This document shows, in pieces, positions 54,864 through 57,636 of a DNA stretch of 57,636 nt. The notes beneath the pieces are model-generated. The model was not told where the DNA came from and ran no database searches. It saw nothing but the letters and a program-made list of their open reading frames with translations. Numbering within the stretch: the first letter of the stretch is position 1; every line of letters begins with the position of its first letter. Source of the DNA: JBCBCP01 sp038530575 (GTDB lineage: Bacteria > Pseudomonadota > Alphaproteobacteria > Rhodobacterales > Rhodobacteraceae); assembly GCA_038530575.1 (NCBI GenBank), contig JBCBCP010000017.1, forward strand, positions 1-57,636. The letters are read 5' to 3'. A program made the translations under genes and the position numbers.

Positions 54864-56444
54864 ATGTCAGACCAAGCCCGCCAGATCATTTATTTCGGAG
54901 ACAGCCTTACCGATACCGGCGTCATCGTCGGCGCGCTGACCCAAGCGCTGAGCGCGCAGATCTTCGCGCAGCTGATCGCGGGCGTACCGAATCCGACCCC
55001 TGAACAGATTGCGGCGCTGCAGGCTCAAGCCCTTGCGCTTGGAACCCAACAGGCGCTGACCGAAGCGCAGGCGCTTGGCTTTGGCCCTGAAGGTGCGGTC
55101 ACCAACGAATTCACCCACGCGGTCTATACCGGGCAGGTGACGGGCGACACGATCCTCAACTTTGCAAATGCCGGCGCGCGGGCGATCGGCACGCAAGAAC
55201 CCTTTGGCGAGGGCACGGGTTATGATTCAAACCTCGGCGCGCAACTCGCGCGATTTTCAGCTCTGCCGCCCGAGGCCATTGGCCCGAACGCGGCCGCGGT
55301 GCTCTTTATCGGCGCCAATGATTTCTCCGATGCGCTTGGTGCTGCAGAAGGCGGTTCGTTCTTTGACCTGATTGGCGCTGCCACGCAAACCTCCGCCGCC
55401 CTCTTGGGCGCGCTTGAGGCCGGGGCACGCAGCCTCGACGCCGCCGGGGTCGAAACGGTCTTTTTCGGCACGATCCCCGTTGGCTCGTTTTTCCCGGGAA
55501 GCGACGGGCTGGATGCCCTGTCTTCGGGACTGTCTGACCTTGCGATCAACATCTACAACGGGTTGCTGGCGCAGACCGCCGCCTCCCTGCGCGCCGAAGG
55601 GCTGGATGTACAGGTCATCGACTACGCAGCGCTCGCCGCGGCCATCACCGAAGACCCAAGCGCCTTTGGTATCATCGCGGCGCGCGACGAATTCCTCGTT
55701 GATGGCGCGCCGTTTGACAGCGACCAGGTCGGATTCTGGGATCCGATCCACCCAGCCGAAGCCGTGCAACAGGCCTGGGGCGCCTATGCCGCCTTCGTAC
55801 TGGAGGGCGGCAGCACCGCCGCGTTGTCGGATTTTGGCACGATCAGCTTTCAAAACAGCGGCAATAACGCGGTATTCGCAAACGGTGGCAATGATATCGT
55901 CTTTGCGTTTGGCGGGGACGACATCGTGTTTGGCGGCACAGGGGATGACCGCGTGCTGGCCGGGCGCGGGGACGATATAGCAGCGGGCGGAGCGGGCGCG
56001 GATTTCCTCGCTGGGCAAAGCGGAAGCGATATCCTGGGCGGCGGCGGGGGCAATGACACGCTTGCAGGTGGATCGGGTAACGACGTGCTGATCGACGGGC
56101 TCGGCGATGACCTCGCCCGCGGTGGATCGGGCGATGACGTCTTCATATTTACCGAAACCGCGCTCGAAGGCGGCAGCGGAGCCTCGCAGGATGTGTTCCG
56201 TGGCGGCTCAGGCAGCGATACGCTCTACCTCGTTCTGGGCGGCGCACACTACGCAGACTTTGAAGCCAACGGCGCCGGCGCGGTTCTGAGCGCTCTTGGC
56301 ATCACGACCCGCAGCATCGAAACCGTCGTCGCCATCAATGGGCGCGGCGGCGTAGAGGACGTGCTTGGCGGCTTTGACTGGTTTCAGGCCGGCGACTTCT
56401 GGGGGCTCATCGCCGCACCGACAGAGGACAGTCTGTTGGTCTGA
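54864..56444 (+). CDS. GDSL-type hydrolase with RTX repeats, probably type-I secreted
   Basis: A 526-residue protein. Residues 5-300 are a GDSL/SGNH hydrolase: block I YFGDSLTDTG with nucleophile Ser14, block III VLFIGANDFSD and block V DPIHP with Asp293/His296. Residues about 340-430 are glycine/aspartate-rich RTX nonapeptides that bind Ca2+. The last 100 residues carry a C-terminal SIETVVAINGRGGVEDVLGG-type ending and no N-terminal signal, as in substrates of ABC (type I) exporters. Likely an extracellular esterase or lipase-like enzyme. No exporter genes are adjacent. It is divergent from nthA. Confidence 0.88.
   Translation: MSDQARQIIYFGDSLTDTGVIVGALTQALSAQIFAQLIAGVPNPTPEQIAALQAQALALGTQQALTEAQALGFGPEGAVTNEFTHAVYTGQVTGDTILNFANAGARAIGTQEPFGEGTGYDSNLGAQLARFSALPPEAIGPNAAAVLFIGANDFSDALGAAEGGSFFDLIGAATQTSAALLGALEAGARSLDAAGVETVFFGTIPVGSFFPGSDGLDALSSGLSDLAINIYNGLLAQTAASLRAEGLDVQVIDYAALAAAITEDPSAFGIIAARDEFLVDGAPFDSDQVGFWDPIHPAEAVQQAWGAYAAFVLEGGSTAALSDFGTISFQNSGNNAVFANGGNDIVFAFGGDDIVFGGTGDDRVLAGRGDDIAAGGAGADFLAGQSGSDILGGGGGNDTLAGGSGNDVLIDGLGDDLARGGSGDDVFIFTETALEGGSGASQDVFRGGSGSDTLYLVLGGAHYADFEANGAGAVLSALGITTRSIETVVAINGRGGVEDVLGGFDWFQAGDFWGLIAAPTEDSLLV
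55880..56150 (+). repeat. RTX calcium-binding nonapeptide repeats (within the GDSL gene)
   Basis: About nine consecutive units of the GGxGxDxxx type are readable in the protein, for example GGNDIVFAF, GGDDIVFGG, GTGDDRVLA, GGAGADFLA, GGSGNDVLI and GGSGDDVFIF. They would fold as a calcium-filled beta roll. Confidence 0.85.
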
Positions 56445-56572
56445 GGCCGCGACTTTATCGTTCTTACGCCGTGCGCGTCGGAGCATAGGGCGATGTGGGG
56501 CGGGGCGTACAAATCACACCCTTGCCCCCGCCCGCACCATCGCATATCTCGCACGAAACCACGCGAGGCCCC

Positions 56573-56932
56573 ATGGAAACCGTTGTTCTGACCATTCACC
56601 TGCTTTTGGCCCTTGGCCTGATTGGCGTCGTGCTCATGCAGCGCTCCGAAGGGGGCGGGCTTGGCATGGGCGGCGGGGGCGGAACAACGTCGACGCGCGC
56701 GCCGCAAACCGCGCTTGGCAAGGTCACGTGGGTGCTTGGCGTGGCGTTCACGATCACGTCGATTACCCTGACGATCTTTGCTGCGCAGAACGCGTCCGGC
56801 AGTTCTGTGGTAGACCGTCTGGGCATTGAACGGCCCGCATCCGCAACAGAAACACCGCTGGTTCCACCTGCGGGCGATTTGACCCCGCCGGCGCCGGGCA
56901 GCACCGAACCGTTGGTGCCACAGCTCGACTAA
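56573..56932 (+). CDS. secG: Preprotein translocase subunit SecG
   Basis: A 119-residue protein with two membrane helices: METVVLTIHLLLALGLIGVV then LMQRSEGGGLGMGGGGGTTS (conserved QRSEGGGLG) and the second helix VTWVLGVAFTITSITLTIFA. The tail is Pro/Thr-rich and longer than in E. coli. SecG assists protein export through SecYE. It stands 152 bases ahead of pyrG and is likely co-transcribed only by read-through. Confidence 0.93.
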   Translation: METVVLTIHLLLALGLIGVVLMQRSEGGGLGMGGGGGTTSTRAPQTALGKVTWVLGVAFTITSITLTIFAAQNASGSSVVDRLGIERPASATETPLVPPAGDLTPPAPGSTEPLVPQLD

Positions 56933-56950
56933 CGCTAGCTCTTTTGGGGT

Positions 56951-56996
56951 GGCGCAATACTGCATGTTGCGCCGCTGGACCGAATCCTGATAAACT
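56951..56996 (+). promoter_or_regulatory. Hairpin and promoter candidate before pyrG
   Basis: GGCGCAA and TTGCGCC (56951-56957 and 56967-56973) form a 7-bp inverted repeat with a 9-base loop. TTGCGC (56967-56972), an 18-base spacer and TAAACT (56991-56996) can be read as a weak sigma-70 promoter. Either could separate secG from pyrG. Confidence 0.35.
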
Positions 56997-57084
56997 GAGG
57001 TCCCGTGGGCGGTGCTATCATGCGTGCCTGCCAAGGACCATTTCGGCCTGATGCACAGGCCAGAGGCACACGGGGTAGCAGCAC

Positions 57085-57636
57085 ATGGCACGCTTTATTT
57101 TCATCACCGGCGGCGTAGTGTCATCACTTGGCAAGGGCCTTGCGTCTGCCGCGCTTGGTGCCTTGCTTCAGGCGCGCGGCTACACGGTGCGCCTGCGCAA
57201 GCTCGACCCGTACCTCAACGTTGATCCGGGCACGATGTCCCCCTTCGAGCATGGCGAGGTCTTTGTCACCGATGACGGGGCGGAGACCGACCTCGATCTG
57301 GGGCATTACGAGCGGTTCACCGGCGTACCCGCGCGCAAAACCGATTCCGTCAGCTCGGGCCGCATTTACACCACCGTTCTGGAGAAAGAGCGCCGCGGCG
57401 ACTACCTCGGCAAGACGATCCAGGTGATCCCCCACGTCACAAACGAGATTAAGGATTTCATCGCCATCGGCGAGGATGAGGTCGACTTCATGTTGTGCGA
57501 GATCGGCGGCACCGTTGGCGATATTGAGGGCCTGCCGTTCTTCGAAGCGATCCGCCAGTTCAGCCAGGACAAGCCCCGCGGCCAGTGCATCTTCATGCAC
57601 CTGACGCTCCTGCCATATATCAAGGCGTCGGGCGAG
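57085..57636 (+). CDS. pyrG: CTP synthase, N-terminal part (cut by window edge)
   Basis: A reading frame from ATG 57085 to the window end without stop, 184 residues of CTP synthase: ARFIFITGGVVSSLGKGLAS (P-loop), LRKLDPYLNVDPGTMSPFEH, GEVFVTDDGAETDLDLGHYE and EIGGTVGDIEGLPFFEAIRQ. It makes CTP from UTP, ATP and glutamine. GGGGTAGC precedes the ATG. The glutaminase domain lies beyond the window. Confidence 0.96.
   Translation, partial: MARFIFITGGVVSSLGKGLASAALGALLQARGYTVRLRKLDPYLNVDPGTMSPFEHGEVFVTDDGAETDLDLGHYERFTGVPARKTDSVSSGRIYTTVLEKERRGDYLGKTIQVIPHVTNEIKDFIAIGEDEVDFMLCEIGGTVGDIEGLPFFEAIRQFSQDKPRGQCIFMHLTLLPYIKASGE

Noticed and set aside
1..57636. Mobile elements, prophage, CRISPR arrays, toxin-antitoxin or defence systems
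   Set aside because: No transposase, integrase, phage structural gene, Cas protein or regularly spaced repeats were seen. Composition and gene content look like stable chromosome.

Overview
This window reads as ordinary chromosome of a high-GC alphaproteobacterium, most likely of the Roseobacter group (Rhodobacteraceae). Pointers are the glyQ / small membrane protein / glyS / ppdK-like block, a type IB GTP cyclohydrolase (folE2), a SAM-II riboswitch ahead of metZ, a LexA site of the alphaproteobacterial form GTTC-N7-GTTC, and many small proteins of types typical of Rhodobacteraceae. I see no transposase, integrase, phage gene, CRISPR array, rRNA or tRNA. Coding is dense on both strands with many 1-4 bp start/stop overlaps.

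Layout. 0-5.5 kb: the 3' end of ilvC, a small membrane protein, a DMT exporter, then a minus-strand folB-folP-glmM run and a cell-wall hydrolase. 5.6-12 kb: a ppdK-like gene, glyS, a small membrane protein and glyQ, all minus. 12-17.5 kb: a SPOR-like / peptidoglycan-binding / trypsin-fold protein that has lost its catalytic His and Ser, a small secreted protein, a ThDP enzyme, TrkH and a DUF1127-like protein. 17.7-23.3 kb: folE2, metZ behind a SAM-II riboswitch plus terminator, an alpha/beta hydrolase, a GST, purD. 23.3-31.7 kb: xseA, a small secreted protein, an AlkB-like hydroxylase, a fused NuoE-NuoF protein, a YhhN-family protein, ftsY, a DMT transporter, yciB. 31.8-34.4 kb: an FG-GAP-like secreted protein, a 2Fe-2S ferredoxin, and a LexA box that sits directly on the start codon of a free-standing DnaE2-type OB-fold, followed by a lipoprotein and an NTF2-like protein. 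34.4-40 kb: the envelope quality-control group hflK-hflC-DUF2065 and degP, then gor. 40-52.4 kb: MarR/ABA4-like pair, DMT transporters, rpiA, EF-hand protein, GST, sdaA, thiamine pyrophosphokinase, a large acidic repeat protein, a TetR/DUF4345 pair, DUF2842, purA. 52.6-57.6 kb: a small membrane protein, a cobalt-type nitrile hydratase operon, a GDSL-RTX protein, secG and the 5' part of pyrG.

How it fits together. Most genes are housekeeping: folate and one-carbon metabolism (folE2, folB, folP), purines and pyrimidines (purD, purA, pyrG), translation and export (glyQS, ftsY, secG), and envelope maintenance (degP, hflKC, glmM, SleB-like hydrolase). Accessory functions are nitrile hydration, a possible alkane-type hydroxylation, and a type-I-secreted esterase-like protein.

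The observations I find most worth checking are: (1) the LexA-box / leaderless OB-fold gene; (2) a 35-bp tandem duplication between nthA and nthB that creates a 12-codon mini-ORF joined to both genes by GTGA overlaps; (3) the trypsin-fold pseudo-protease; (4) the second, amino-acid-kinase-like domain on FolB; (5) a PPDK-like protein whose ATP-grasp half looks degenerate; and (6) the fused NuoE-NuoF protein with no catalytic partner nearby.
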